This document shows positions 1-8,929 of a stretch of DNA of 21,890 nucleotides, in pieces (within the stretch, counting starts at the first letter, position 1; the number at the start of each line of letters is the position of its first letter). A program made the translations under genes and the position numbers. The stretch spans positions 1-21,890 of IMG/VR virus record IMGVR_UViG_3300033183_000047. One strand, 5' to 3'. Origin of the DNA: a virus. Under the pieces are notes generated by a model. It worked only from the letters and a program-made list of their open reading frames with translations, was not told where the DNA came from and searched no databases.

Positions 1-180
1 GCCTGTGCCATCAGCGTCTATACTCACCGTATAGTCTGTTGTAAGCGTTAGCTCTGTATCATTGAAGTATACAGCAACGTCAGTCTGTGCTAAGACTTCA
101 AAGTTAAAGGCGTACGGACCTACACCAGCTGAGCCAGTGTAAACTATACGTCTCGTTGTGCTTGATATATCGATTGCCAT
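1..180 (-). CDS. Tail fibre protein, N-terminal part (T7 gp17-like), truncated by window edge
   Basis: Only the first 60 codons are present; the gene continues beyond base 1. The visible N-terminus begins MAIDISSTTRRIVYTGSAGV and continues with a short aromatic segment (PYAFNFEVL) and an acidic YFNDTELTL stretch. This is the pattern of the T7 gp17-type fibre N-terminal domain, which anchors the fibre to the tail nozzle. The ATG at 178-180 has an AGAGGA ribosome site six to seven bases upstream. The gene follows the gp16-like gene by 45 bases, which is exactly where T7 gene 17 lies. In the known family the missing C-terminal part binds the host receptor, so host range cannot be judged here. 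The identification rests on a short N-terminus plus position. Confidence 0.72.
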   Translation of the reverse strand, partial: MAIDISSTTRRIVYTGSAGVGPYAFNFEVLAQTDVAVYFNDTELTLTTDYTVSIDADGTG

Positions 181-225
181 AATGATCCTCTAGTGTGTTA
201 TCCTACCATAAAACCCGCATAAAAT

Positions 226-3200
226 CTAGTAATACGAGTATAATCCCTCCACTGCCGCCTGTAAATCTTTATCCTCCAAATGCATTTCTAACTCTGGAAA
301 ATATGTCTTTAGCTCTTCTAATGCTTCAGTATATGCTTCTGTCATTTGTCTACGTAACGTACGCTGTACTAAGCCTAAGTCATTTTCTCTTTGTAATTCA
401 GCATCTTTGCGCAACAATCTGTCACCAACCTGGTAGTCATTAACAGCTAAATCAATCCACATATTATATTGATCTGCTGATAATTCATATCCATGTAGTT
501 TACGTGGTGGGTTATACACTGGGACACCATTACGTAATAATACATCATATTCCGCAGATACAGATCCATCACTACGCTTGTATGGGTTAAATGCTGCTCC
601 CCAGTTCTTGCCAACAGTAATTGGCTCTGCTGTCAATGGATCTAATATTTCAGGCATATCGTTATTATAGAATGGATTGCGTGATGTATATCGTTTCCAT
701 GCCTCACCCCATGCAGCTAATGCATTTTCATATATACCAGATGGCACACCGCCTTCTTCTGGCAACATAGATCTCTTAGTTAGATCCATTGATCTCTGTG
801 CTGTAGACTGTGCGCTACTCCATGCTCCTAATGGTGAACCACCAATAGCTACATCAGCAACCTTCTTCACACCTTTTCTAAAGAAGTTCATGAACGCACC
901 CTTACGGCTTTGTGGATCACCAGCAAGAATGTCTGTCATTTCTGTATATCCTTGTAATACAGGTAATTCAGATATGAAATTGTAGATAGCCATAGTTGAT
1001 ACCATAACCAAATCATCTGCCTGTTCTAATGTAGATAGATTGTTAGTACCAGCATAAGAATTGTAAGTAAAGTATTCACCAATTGTAGAGCCAATAGCCA
1101 GTAATGTAGAGACAGGCTGTAATCCTTGATAGGATATATAGATATTATCATCACCAATAGACACTGGTGTCATTGTCTTATATTCTTCTATCTCTGCATC
1201 AGACAACTCACCCTTCTTGAATACAATAGAATATGGTTGCCATCCGGTTGCTTCTAATGTTTTACGTTGTTGTAAGTTAGTAGGTCCAGATCCAGTAAGG
1301 TTTCCACCCATGCCAAAGTAAGCCATACTACCAATCATAGTAGAACCCATAGTCGCTTTAGCAATAGCTGCATCAGCTTCTACACCACCTTTAGCAATAG
1401 TCTTATAGAAATTAGGATTAATAAGCTGTAATGGTGAACGCTTGCCAGCTTCTATAACTAGGTTAGTTGGTGTTCTAACAAATGGGAAAAACATCTTCAT
1501 CAACGGAGATATGACTGGATATTTATTGTTATTAGTTAACTGTTGGAAGTCACGCATAAATCCATCAAGTTCTTTTGTAAATGTCAACTCTTTAGATTTA
1601 TCTGTTGCAGCTTCTAGTATTTCTCTAGGTGGATCAGTACGTAGATCAGTTAAGTAATCTGTTGTCATCTCACGTGCTTTTTCTGGATCAATACCTTCTT
1701 TAATTTTAGCACTGTAGAATTGCTCAGCACGTTGTTTTGTTAAGAATCTAAACTCACCAGAATAAGATATAGCTTTGAAGAATTCATCTTCAGCTACCAA
1801 TGCGCGTCCAGGTACAGTAACAAACTTACCCCACATGCGTACAGCATTGCTTGTTGTTTTAGCAAATGGATGGTCTCCAAAGTCAATATCAAACTCATCA
1901 CGCATACGCATCTTATCAAGCTCAATCTTTGACATACCATCAAATGATCTATTCTGTTTAAATGCTTTACCAGCTAATCTACCCGCATCAATCATAGAGC
2001 CAAAGTAACCTTGTGCCTGATCGATAATAGCATTTGCTCTAATGTAATCATCAGATCCTGTAATGCCTGATCTAATCTTACCAACAGCAGATGTCATAAA
2101 TCTTTCTGGGAATTGATATATACCAAACAACGCGTTAGATGTCATGTTACGAATATGTGTTGTAGGGCCAGATAGTAAACCGTTAATCCATGTTGATAAC
2201 CAAATGTCTTTAACAGCTTTGTATCCAAATACATTACTTGCCATCTTGGCTTTATCTTGTGTGCGTTGTAATGCTAAGAACTTAACAGCACGATCTGTTG
2301 ATCCAGCTTCACCACCATGTTCTGCAATAAACTCTTGCATTTGTTTACCACCATCAGACTTACGGATCTCACCGAACATACGCAGTGTTCTACCATAATC
2401 AGCTTGTTTCTTCTCAACAGCTTTAGATATTTCACCAGCTAATGCTAATGTCTGGTCAAACTCTACACGCAGTGCTGGAGTTACTGTACCAGCCTGTTCT
2501 GCCTCTACAATCTTACGTGCTAACATCTCAGCTCGATTAGTCACATCAAGCTGTGTTACTAGCATACGATAAGCTTCTTCTGGATCAGCAATAGTAGGAT
2601 TTTTAGGATCAAGAAGACGCTCAATATAATCCATATCATACGGAGCTTTGCTTTCGACGTTATATAAGTCTTTGTCTTTTTGTTTGTTAATAAAGGCATT
2701 GGCTTCATCCTGTGATTCAAATCTCTTAGCTAGTTTACCTTCTTTATATACAAGATAACGAGAACCCGTCACTGCTTTCTTGACATCTTCTAGTGAAGTA
2801 AATGTCTTTTCACCTTGATAGACTTCACCCACAGCATTGATAAACTGCTTAACACCGTCAGAGTCTTCAATAAAGTTAACATTAAACTTACCATAGTCAG
2901 ATGTTTTCTTGTTACCTTTGTAGCTAACATTGCCTGGCTTAGCATTAATAGACTGCTCTGCTTGTTTTGTTAATACTTCGTCAATTTCAGATTGTGTTGC
3001 ATTAGGTATGATTAAATATTCATCTGTACCGCGTGTTGGCTCCATACGCTTTTTAAGCACAGGATCAATATCCTTCTTAAGTATCTTAGGAATATACTTA
3101 CCAATACCAAGACCAGCAACTTTAACAGGTTCTTCTGTCTCAACAAATACAGGCTCTTTATCTAATACTTGTTCTTCATTAGATACGGTATCAGTCATGA

Positions 3201-3312
3201 CCTCCGCAACAGACTCTGTAGGATCTACTTGCTTAACGACTTCATTTAACTTCTCATCATTAGAAGTCATTTTGTTCATACGAGTTTCTATTGATTGATC
3301 TTGTATAGCCAT
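226..3312 (-). CDS. Large internal virion / DNA-ejection protein (T7 gp16-like position)
   Basis: A 1028-residue protein, the largest in the window, placed between a gp15-like region and the tail fibre. That is where T7 encodes gp16 (1318 residues), the internal core protein ejected into the cell to help form the DNA channel. The N-terminal 65 residues are acidic and low in complexity. Residues 379-393 carry LSGPTTHIRNMTSN, a motif I recall from very large virion-associated (polyvalent) phage proteins. A glycine- and methionine-rich hydrophobic patch lies near residues 690-715, which would fit membrane insertion. I see no HES/GLYQ-type transglycosylase motif, unlike T7 gp16, whose N-terminus carries that activity; a separate gene in this window has such motifs. 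The ATG overlaps the previous stop as TAATG (3310-3314). The role is inferred from size, order and motif. Confidence 0.68.
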   Translation of the reverse strand: MAIQDQSIETRMNKMTSNDEKLNEVVKQVDPTESVAEVMTDTVSNEEQVLDKEPVFVETEEPVKVAGLGIGKYIPKILKKDIDPVLKKRMEPTRGTDEYLIIPNATQSEIDEVLTKQAEQSINAKPGNVSYKGNKKTSDYGKFNVNFIEDSDGVKQFINAVGEVYQGEKTFTSLEDVKKAVTGSRYLVYKEGKLAKRFESQDEANAFINKQKDKDLYNVESKAPYDMDYIERLLDPKNPTIADPEEAYRMLVTQLDVTNRAEMLARKIVEAEQAGTVTPALRVEFDQTLALAGEISKAVEKKQADYGRTLRMFGEIRKSDGGKQMQEFIAEHGGEAGSTDRAVKFLALQRTQDKAKMASNVFGYKAVKDIWLSTWINGLLSGPTTHIRNMTSNALFGIYQFPERFMTSAVGKIRSGITGSDDYIRANAIIDQAQGYFGSMIDAGRLAGKAFKQNRSFDGMSKIELDKMRMRDEFDIDFGDHPFAKTTSNAVRMWGKFVTVPGRALVAEDEFFKAISYSGEFRFLTKQRAEQFYSAKIKEGIDPEKAREMTTDYLTDLRTDPPREILEAATDKSKELTFTKELDGFMRDFQQLTNNNKYPVISPLMKMFFPFVRTPTNLVIEAGKRSPLQLINPNFYKTIAKGGVEADAAIAKATMGSTMIGSMAYFGMGGNLTGSGPTNLQQRKTLEATGWQPYSIVFKKGELSDAEIEEYKTMTPVSIGDDNIYISYQGLQPVSTLLAIGSTIGEYFTYNSYAGTNNLSTLEQADDLVMVSTMAIYNFISELPVLQGYTEMTDILAGDPQSRKGAFMNFFRKGVKKVADVAIGGSPLGAWSSAQSTAQRSMDLTKRSMLPEEGGVPSGIYENALAAWGEAWKRYTSRNPFYNNDMPEILDPLTAEPITVGKNWGAAFNPYKRSDGSVSAEYDVLLRNGVPVYNPPRKLHGYELSADQYNMWIDLAVNDYQVGDRLLRKDAELQRENDLGLVQRTLRRQMTEAYTEALEELKTYFPELEMHLEDKDLQAAVEGLYSYY

Positions 3313-3776
3313 TATTTAACTGCCTTCTTTATAATTGTTTCAGCTGTACCTACTGGTGCGCCTATTTCACCAACAAGCTCTGCACCTTCTGCCACACCCT
3401 CATATTTCTTCCATCCTAATGATTCTAATACTTCACCTACTTTTTCTGATGTAAATGGTACTGTATTGAAGCCTTCAGCAAATTGAACTAAATTACCTTT
3501 CTCTTCTGGATCTACAGTCAACATGTTAAGCAATCCAGTAGCCAACCCAACTAAATCACCTGGTGCGCCTAATGTGCCTTTAATCACTCCTTTTGCAAAT
3601 GCACCGCCCATTTCTTGCATTGCCTCTGGAGTTGCTTTTGCTATATTCACTTGTTGTTGTTGTATATCCATGAATGACTCCATAAATGTACGTTCACGAT
3701 CAGGTATGATATTATATTTAATACGAGTCTCTTCCTCGATCCATAGATCCATTATATCTACATTATCACTTTTCAC
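3312..3776 (-). CDS. Small glycine-rich putative virion protein preceding the gp16-like gene
   Basis: A 154-residue protein. Residues 58-86 form a hydrophobic, glycine-rich segment containing GTLGAPGDLVGLATGLLN, and residues 129-145 repeat a glycine/alanine-rich character. I associate APGDL-G-L-type segments with N-terminal parts of large phage ejection proteins, so this may be a separated piece of that assembly. The chosen start is GTG at 3776: AGGAG (3786-3790) lies nine bases upstream, while the first in-frame ATG (3752) has no ribosome site. It overlaps the previous gene by 11 bases and is joined to the next by TAATG, so it is translationally sandwiched between two internal virion genes. 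The function is not established. Confidence 0.7.
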   Translation of the reverse strand: MKSDNVDIMDLWIEEETRIKYNIIPDRERTFMESFMDIQQQQVNIAKATPEAMQEMGGAFAKGVIKGTLGAPGDLVGLATGLLNMLTVDPEEKGNLVQFAEGFNTVPFTSEKVGEVLESLGWKKYEGVAEGAELVGEIGAPVGTAETIIKKAVK

Positions 3777-5487
3777 TTGGGATCACTCCTAATCTGTATG
3801 CTTTAAGTTTACGTAAATGTTCGATAATACGTGCTGCATATGTTTGTTTATTACGTTGTGATATTTTATCATTATCCATGACCATTTGTTTTACTTGCTC
3901 TTCTGATAGTGTTAAGAAAGCATCTTCATTATTATAATAGTCTGGATAATCTTTAAGTAATCTATTTGTAATAGTCCATTCTACTGGAGCTTGAGATTGT
4001 ATATATTCGCCTTTCACTTGCTCTGCAATCGCACGAGCTTCTTCTCGTTGATTAAATACAATAGATGGATCTTGTTCTTGCATACGCAATACTTCAGTTC
4101 TACGCTGGTCTAGCTTGTCCCTAGCTTGTGCAATTAACGCACGAGTAGGATCATCACGACTCATGCCTTTTAACTCTAATTCATCAATTCTGAATGTTTG
4201 GTTAATGATGTCATTACCAGCTTTTAATGTAGTCTGTGTTTTGTTGTATGCACTTTTTAACTCAGCTGCTTGTTTATAAGTAATGCGATTTTCTAAACGA
4301 GCTTCATCAATATGTGATGGTCCAATCTTTCCAAGGTTGACTTTAAGTTCTAAAGCAGCATATTCATCTAACTGTTGGATAGTAGGTTTCTGGTCTGACA
4401 ATATATCTGCTCTATCTTTAGCACTCATGGTATACCCAATCTCATCTAGCTTGCTAAATAGATCCTCATCAGTTAAGTAGCCATTTGCGTTAGCAGCAAT
4501 TAATTCAGCAGCTTGAACATCTACCATTGCATTCATTTGTTCTTTTTGCTTAGTAATTAAGCTTTGTTGTGTATCATATACTTTATTAATTTTAGATTTG
4601 ATTGCATCAATAGTTCCTGGATCTGTTGCATCTTCAGCTAGTAATAATGCATTATATTTTCCAAAGTTACCTTTAGATGCTTCATCCATCATTTTATTAG
4701 ACACAATGTAGTTAGCTACTGTATCTTGCAATACTTCTTTTTTGATCTTATTAAAAGAAGCAATATGGTCTGACTCTTTATCAGGATCTTGCGCAAACAG
4801 GCCTTTAAGGTTATTTTCATGAACTAATGTTAATGCCTCAATGTCAATAGGATTAGGTGATCTTTCAATAATAGATGCATAATTAGACTTGAATATGTCA
4901 AGTTGTGTATTAATATCTACTCTTGTTTTTTTAATTGTTTCTGTTTGAATATGTTTCTTAGCTTTATCTACAACATCAAAACCTGTAGTCGAAGCAGATG
5001 CTCTAAACTTTAATGCATAGTCAGGATCAATCTGTGCCATCACACGACCAAAGCCTTCTATGTTTGCATTAATGATTTGTTCTACTTCAGCCGGATCTGT
5101 AATCTCACGCTTATTAACAGCATCTAACACGCCTTGTGTATTGATATTAAATTCATTAATAAGATCTTGATATAATAATCCAGCTTGCTGACCACGTGCT
5201 GCTTCACCAAAGACTGTATCTGGATCTGCTAATAATTCATCAATTGGTTTGCCTGATTGAATAGCATCATATATTTGCTGTACAGATGGTCTATTTTGCG
5301 CACCATACTGTTTACCTTCCCTAATAGCAGTACGTTTCATTTGACCTAAGGCAAGCTCAGATACTTGATCCAAACGTCTTTCTAGCGTTTGTGATGCACG
5401 TATGCCTTCTTGTATATTAGATAAATCTAATCTACCTGGGCTTTCTAAGCTAATTCCTCTTGATCTATATCTTCTATCTTCTGCCAT
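3766..5487 (-). CDS. Internal virion protein (T7 gp15-like position), largely helical
   Basis: A 573-residue protein rich in Gln, Ala, Asp, Glu and Lys, with long stretches predicted by eye to be helical or coiled coil and no membrane segment. It sits between the gp14-like protein and the glycine-rich protein ahead of the gp16-like gene. This is the place of T7 gene 15 (747 residues), whose product forms part of the internal core and periplasmic ejection channel. I cannot see a conserved catalytic motif, so the call rests on order, size and composition. The ATG at 5485-5487 follows AAGGA with good spacing, 12 bases after the stop of the upstream gene. It could instead be another kind of structural protein. 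Confidence 0.62.
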   Translation of the reverse strand: MAEDRRYRSRGISLESPGRLDLSNIQEGIRASQTLERRLDQVSELALGQMKRTAIREGKQYGAQNRPSVQQIYDAIQSGKPIDELLADPDTVFGEAARGQQAGLLYQDLINEFNINTQGVLDAVNKREITDPAEVEQIINANIEGFGRVMAQIDPDYALKFRASASTTGFDVVDKAKKHIQTETIKKTRVDINTQLDIFKSNYASIIERSPNPIDIEALTLVHENNLKGLFAQDPDKESDHIASFNKIKKEVLQDTVANYIVSNKMMDEASKGNFGKYNALLLAEDATDPGTIDAIKSKINKVYDTQQSLITKQKEQMNAMVDVQAAELIAANANGYLTDEDLFSKLDEIGYTMSAKDRADILSDQKPTIQQLDEYAALELKVNLGKIGPSHIDEARLENRITYKQAAELKSAYNKTQTTLKAGNDIINQTFRIDELELKGMSRDDPTRALIAQARDKLDQRRTEVLRMQEQDPSIVFNQREEARAIAEQVKGEYIQSQAPVEWTITNRLLKDYPDYYNNEDAFLTLSEEQVKQMVMDNDKISQRNKQTYAARIIEHLRKLKAYRLGVIPSEK

Positions 5488-5499
5488 TATTTATCCTTA

Positions 5500-5988
5500 T
5501 TACCTTGGCGTATATATACTTGGTGACTGCATACTAAATGGATTACCACCAACTTGTTTATAAGCATATCCAGCCATTGCTAATTTAGCACCAGCATCTA
5601 ATATACCACTTCGTCTTGCTACATCAGCAGATGTGCTGTATATTTCTGACTGTGTATTTCCTTGTAAAATTGCATTCTTAGTATTTGCAATATCAAACAT
5701 TAAATCACGTCCAGCTTCTCTATTATTTACAGTTTCTATAAGTTTTGATGATCCTTCCAAGCCAACAACACCACCACCATAACCACGAGCAATGTTAGCA
5801 GCATTACGTTGACGCAATGCTCTTAATGTGTCATTAGCACGTAGTTCATATTCTAATGCTTTACGCTCACCTTCAGCTTGTGCCTGTAAAGCTTGTATAT
5901 CATACATCGCCTCTTGAGCTTTACCTTGCTGATAAGATTGATATGCACTTAATAAACTTGATCCTACAAAAAATGCTCCAGCTGACAT
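5500..5988 (-). CDS. Internal virion protein B (T7 gp14-like)
   Basis: A 162-residue protein. It starts with a small-residue, weakly hydrophobic segment (SAGAFFVGSSLLSAYQSY), followed by an Ala/Gln/Glu-rich helical region (residues 20-65), a glycine-rich turn (RGYGGGVVGLEGSS, about 88-101) and a short hydrophobic C-terminal helix. This pattern fits the T7 gp14 family (196 residues in T7), an internal core protein that is ejected and inserts in the outer membrane. It follows tail tubular protein B with one base between stop and ATG, and the SD sequence AAGGAA lies within the end of the upstream gene. Gene order strongly supports the call. Confidence 0.72.
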   Translation of the reverse strand: MSAGAFFVGSSLLSAYQSYQQGKAQEAMYDIQALQAQAEGERKALEYELRANDTLRALRQRNAANIARGYGGGVVGLEGSSKLIETVNNREAGRDLMFDIANTKNAILQGNTQSEIYSTSADVARRSGILDAGAKLAMAGYAYKQVGGNPFSMQSPSIYTPR

Positions 5989-5989
5989 A

Positions 5990-7957
5990 TTATGTTCCTT
6001 GGTGTGTTGCTAATTTATATTCTAATCCTAACAATGTAAACTTCATAGGTGCAGATTGTGTTACTGTAATCTGACCTTCATTGCTATACCCTAGTATACC
6101 ATGAAGTACCTTCGTTCCGGTAAATTCTGGTACTGCTGTATCTAGCACTCCAGCTCCTAATGAACGGATAGGGACTAGATTGCCATTAATCACTAAATTC
6201 TGTGTCTCATAAAGTAATGCATTGACTTCAACAATACGTTTTTTAAAGCCAATACGTGTACCTGTTTGTATACGTAAGTCAACTGGCATGGTTTTTACTT
6301 CTACATCAAAATTCATACCTACCTCACCAGATGTTGTAGGTGTGGTTGCAAATGTAACTGCACTATCAGCTGTCTGATCTTCTTCTACAAATCCATCTGA
6401 TATAACATGTACTGTTTGACCATCAAGATGTGATGCATCTAAGCTTGCAGCGGTAGTTCCTGTCACAGCTGAATCTGTTAATACAGTTTCATCAAATACT
6501 TCAATATAGTATTTATCTACACTATTGTCTGTGCGTTTAACCACTGTATAAATATCTGTAATATCAACACCAACATCAATGTATGAACCATTGGTAACAA
6601 ACTCACTAGGAGCAATGACGTTCTGCGCACGCAGTAATGAGTATGCAGCCATAGTGCCATCATCTTCATTGACGATTAGTAATAAGTCATTTTCATCTGT
6701 AGCTACTGCACGTCTAATATCCATTGACTTAGGATTTTTAAGTAAATGTCCAGATAGTAATGAGATCTTAGATGTGATATAGGTTAGTTGTGTATCAGAA
6801 TATGCAATTTCAGATAATTGTTTACCTTGTCTTTGTATAAATAACACACCAGATTCTAATTGTTTCACACGCACACCTTCCTTACAACCATTACGAGAGG
6901 TAGAGGATAGGAAAAAGTCTGTTGGTGTGATTGGCGTTAATCCTTCTTGCGGAACATAGAATTCACCACCCGTCGTAAATACTTGCAGATCACGACCAGA
7001 GATAAGATCAACGATAGCATTGAAAGTGTTAGTATCAAGAGTAGCTTCGACAGCATCATCATCCAATCCTTCCACAGCTTCAAAGTCAAAGAATAAAGCA
7101 ACTTTAGAACCCCAGATCGTTGATGGTCTAGATTTACTACCACCAAAGAATAAACGTCCTTGATGGAATGTCACTGATCGTGGCCATCCTCTTGATGCTG
7201 ACCATACATCTTCATATCCTGTTTCTAGTTCCCAGTTACCAGAACTAATCGCAGATGTATTAAAGAATGGGAACTCTGTTACTACATTGACTGATGTAGA
7301 GCTATTGTGTTGTATTATCTTTGCTCGACCTTGTGGTTCTGCATTGATGTATTGTCCAACATGTCCTGAGTTGAAGACACCCGCTGATGCTGTAATGGTG
7401 ACTTTCCCTGAGACATCACTCGGAGTAATGTTTGCTGCTGGATTTGATGTAGATAGTGTGAAAGCATATTGAGGTACCGAATCAAATGTTATATTAGAAA
7501 TTGTCCACGTAGAATCACTACCACCACGCACAATCTTCTTAGGCTGTATGTCTTCATGCACAACAATCAATGTATCAGCTGATTGTGTATAACACATTGT
7601 GCCTAACTGTGCGCTAGCTATTGTTGTTGTTAAATAGTCATTACCTGAACCATTGATGTTTGTAATAAGAGCTTTATTCTTGAAGACATACATGCGGTTG
7701 TTTGTAAAACACAACATGTAACTGTCATCTACTGAGAATTCAAAGTGAACTAAACGTACACCATTCTCTGGGCTACCACCTAACTCTGTAATATACTTAG
7801 TGCCTGGACGACGTGTTACGCCACCTTGTGGTTGACAGATGACATTCTTTGCTGTCTCTAGACCATTCTTATATGACTCTAGATCAACTCTAGACCGTAT
7901 AAGAGGATCTATTTCACCTGAGGTAAAGTTAGTCTGTATGTTGACAAAACGTGCCAT
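5990..7957 (-). CDS. Tail tubular protein B / tail nozzle (T7 gp12-like)
   Basis: A 655-residue protein (T7 gp12 has 794). The N-terminus ARFVNIQTNFTSGEIDPLI with RSRVDLESYKNG, then NVICQPQGGVTRRPGTKYI, is the characteristic opening of podovirus nozzle proteins: FxxGExDP, then GGxxRRPGT. The rest is rich in beta-forming residues, Thr and Ser, without membrane segments. In T7 this protein forms the six-subunit nozzle on the adaptor ring, to which fibres attach. It is coupled to the adaptor gene upstream by a TAATG overlap (7955-7959), which fits the need for both at similar levels. Among the most secure calls in the window. Confidence 0.9.
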   Translation of the reverse strand: MARFVNIQTNFTSGEIDPLIRSRVDLESYKNGLETAKNVICQPQGGVTRRPGTKYITELGGSPENGVRLVHFEFSVDDSYMLCFTNNRMYVFKNKALITNINGSGNDYLTTTIASAQLGTMCYTQSADTLIVVHEDIQPKKIVRGGSDSTWTISNITFDSVPQYAFTLSTSNPAANITPSDVSGKVTITASAGVFNSGHVGQYINAEPQGRAKIIQHNSSTSVNVVTEFPFFNTSAISSGNWELETGYEDVWSASRGWPRSVTFHQGRLFFGGSKSRPSTIWGSKVALFFDFEAVEGLDDDAVEATLDTNTFNAIVDLISGRDLQVFTTGGEFYVPQEGLTPITPTDFFLSSTSRNGCKEGVRVKQLESGVLFIQRQGKQLSEIAYSDTQLTYITSKISLLSGHLLKNPKSMDIRRAVATDENDLLLIVNEDDGTMAAYSLLRAQNVIAPSEFVTNGSYIDVGVDITDIYTVVKRTDNSVDKYYIEVFDETVLTDSAVTGTTAASLDASHLDGQTVHVISDGFVEEDQTADSAVTFATTPTTSGEVGMNFDVEVKTMPVDLRIQTGTRIGFKKRIVEVNALLYETQNLVINGNLVPIRSLGAGVLDTAVPEFTGTKVLHGILGYSNEGQITVTQSAPMKFTLLGLEYKLATHQGT

Positions 7958-8571
7958 TAATACCTCACGTTAATTAATGAGAAATCTTGTATTGCGTTTG
8001 TTGGTTTACCTTGACCATCAATATTCATAGCTTGTCTCATATAGCCACCACGACCATTCTCACCTGGTGTGCCTTCTGCAACGGTCTTCCAGTATTCTGA
8101 GCGATCCACTTGATCTGTAATTGGCATAGCTAAGTGCCAAGCTAATTGATATTTAAGTAATTGTACAAAGTAATGTGGCAATGCATATTCTGGAACATTG
8201 TATTGATAATCAATATATACTTCTTTATAATCTGTGAGAATCTTATCACCAAATAATCTATATTCTCTACGTCTTGGTGCGCCTACTTCATTAGCATCAA
8301 ATAGAGCATTAGGTGTGCCTATGATGTCTGATGGTAGTTGATATTCGTATTTGTATTCAGTAGTTGGTGTCGTGACTAGCCTTGCTAGCTGTACCTTCTT
8401 AAATGAAAATGACCAAGGATAGCTGGCTAATGTCTTGATCTTAATATCTGGATAGATACGATCACATATATTAGCTTCATCTGTTCCTTCTGTAAATGAT
8501 GATATAGGGTTAGCTCCAAGCATTAACAACGCATCGGAACATATTTTGATATTGGTATCACCTGTTGCCAT
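7957..8571 (-). CDS. Tail tubular protein A / head-tail adaptor (T7 gp11-like)
   Basis: A 204-residue protein, close to the 196 of T7 gp11. The N-terminus has the family look: ICSDALLMLGANPISSF followed by an acidic patch, then IYPDIKIKTLASYPWSFSF, where the ring protein is known to contact the portal and DNA. The middle contains YEYQLPSDIIG and VYIDYQYNVPEYALPHYF, typical of gp11/gp4-type adaptors. It forms the ring between portal and nozzle. It is the first gene after a probable terminator hairpin and is translationally coupled to tail tubular B. The ATG at 8569-8571 follows an A-rich AAGGAAAAGAAA leader. Confidence 0.9.
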   Translation of the reverse strand: MATGDTNIKICSDALLMLGANPISSFTEGTDEANICDRIYPDIKIKTLASYPWSFSFKKVQLARLVTTPTTEYKYEYQLPSDIIGTPNALFDANEVGAPRRREYRLFGDKILTDYKEVYIDYQYNVPEYALPHYFVQLLKYQLAWHLAMPITDQVDRSEYWKTVAEGTPGENGRGGYMRQAMNIDGQGKPTNAIQDFSLINVRY

Positions 8572-8596
8572 TTTCTTTTCCTTAAATGTGCAAATA

Positions 8597-8618
8597 GGTA
8601 GGCACCGAAGTACCTACC
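8597..8618 (-). terminator. UUCG-tetraloop hairpin, probable transcription terminator
   Basis: On the minus strand the RNA folds into a 9-bp stem, GGUAGGUAC paired with GUGCCUACC (one U-G wobble), closed by UUCG. The closing pair is C-G, giving the very stable C(UUCG)G tetraloop. The bases after the stem are UAUUUG, a weak U-tract. The hairpin lies in the 65-base gap before tail tubular A, the same place as T7 Tphi between genes 10 and 11. The stem is seen directly; terminator activity is inferred, and with a poor U-tract some read-through is expected. Confidence 0.7.
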
Positions 8619-8636
8619 CAATCTGCATTAAACAAC

Positions 8637-8918
8637 TTAGTCAGCGTCTGCGACTGATAATGCTGTACCGTCAGATACGTCAACAACATCAGATGCATTA
8701 GAAAGAACAGTAACTAATGTAGATGTAGGAACAGAAGCGTCCCATACATGAATTAAGTCACCAACTTTTAATACGCTAGATGCATCATTGAAGTAACCTG
8801 ATGTGTTGATATCAGCTAATGTGTCAGTACCAGGTGCTGTATAGCTCCACATTTGAGGAGCATTACCAGCTTTAGACTGACCACCGATAGGTTGTAGATT
8901 GTCTTTATTATAAGCCAT
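8637..8918 (-). CDS. Small capsid-adjacent protein, unknown function
   Basis: A 93-residue protein immediately downstream of the major capsid gene, ending just before the terminator-like hairpin, so it is expected to share the capsid message. It has a polar N-terminus (NLQPIGGQSKAGNAPQMWSY) and a beta-rich, Asp/Ser/Thr/Val-rich rest (GDLIHVWD, TLVTVLSNASDVVDVSDG). There are no membrane segments or cysteines. Small proteins of this look occur next to capsid genes in other podoviruses, and a head decoration or virion role is plausible, but I recognise no functional domain. The ATG at 8916-8918 has AAGGAGATAACAC upstream, a strong ribosome site consistent with high expression. Confidence 0.72.
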   Translation of the reverse strand: MAYNKDNLQPIGGQSKAGNAPQMWSYTAPGTDTLADINTSGYFNDASSVLKVGDLIHVWDASVPTSTLVTVLSNASDVVDVSDGTALSVADAD

Positions 8919-8929
8919 GTGTTATCTCC

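Noticed and set aside
195-443. Plus-strand open frames such as this one and others up to 165 codons across the window
   Set aside because: They lie opposite well-supported minus-strand genes, lack ribosome sites and have hydrophobic or low-complexity translations typical of antisense shadows.
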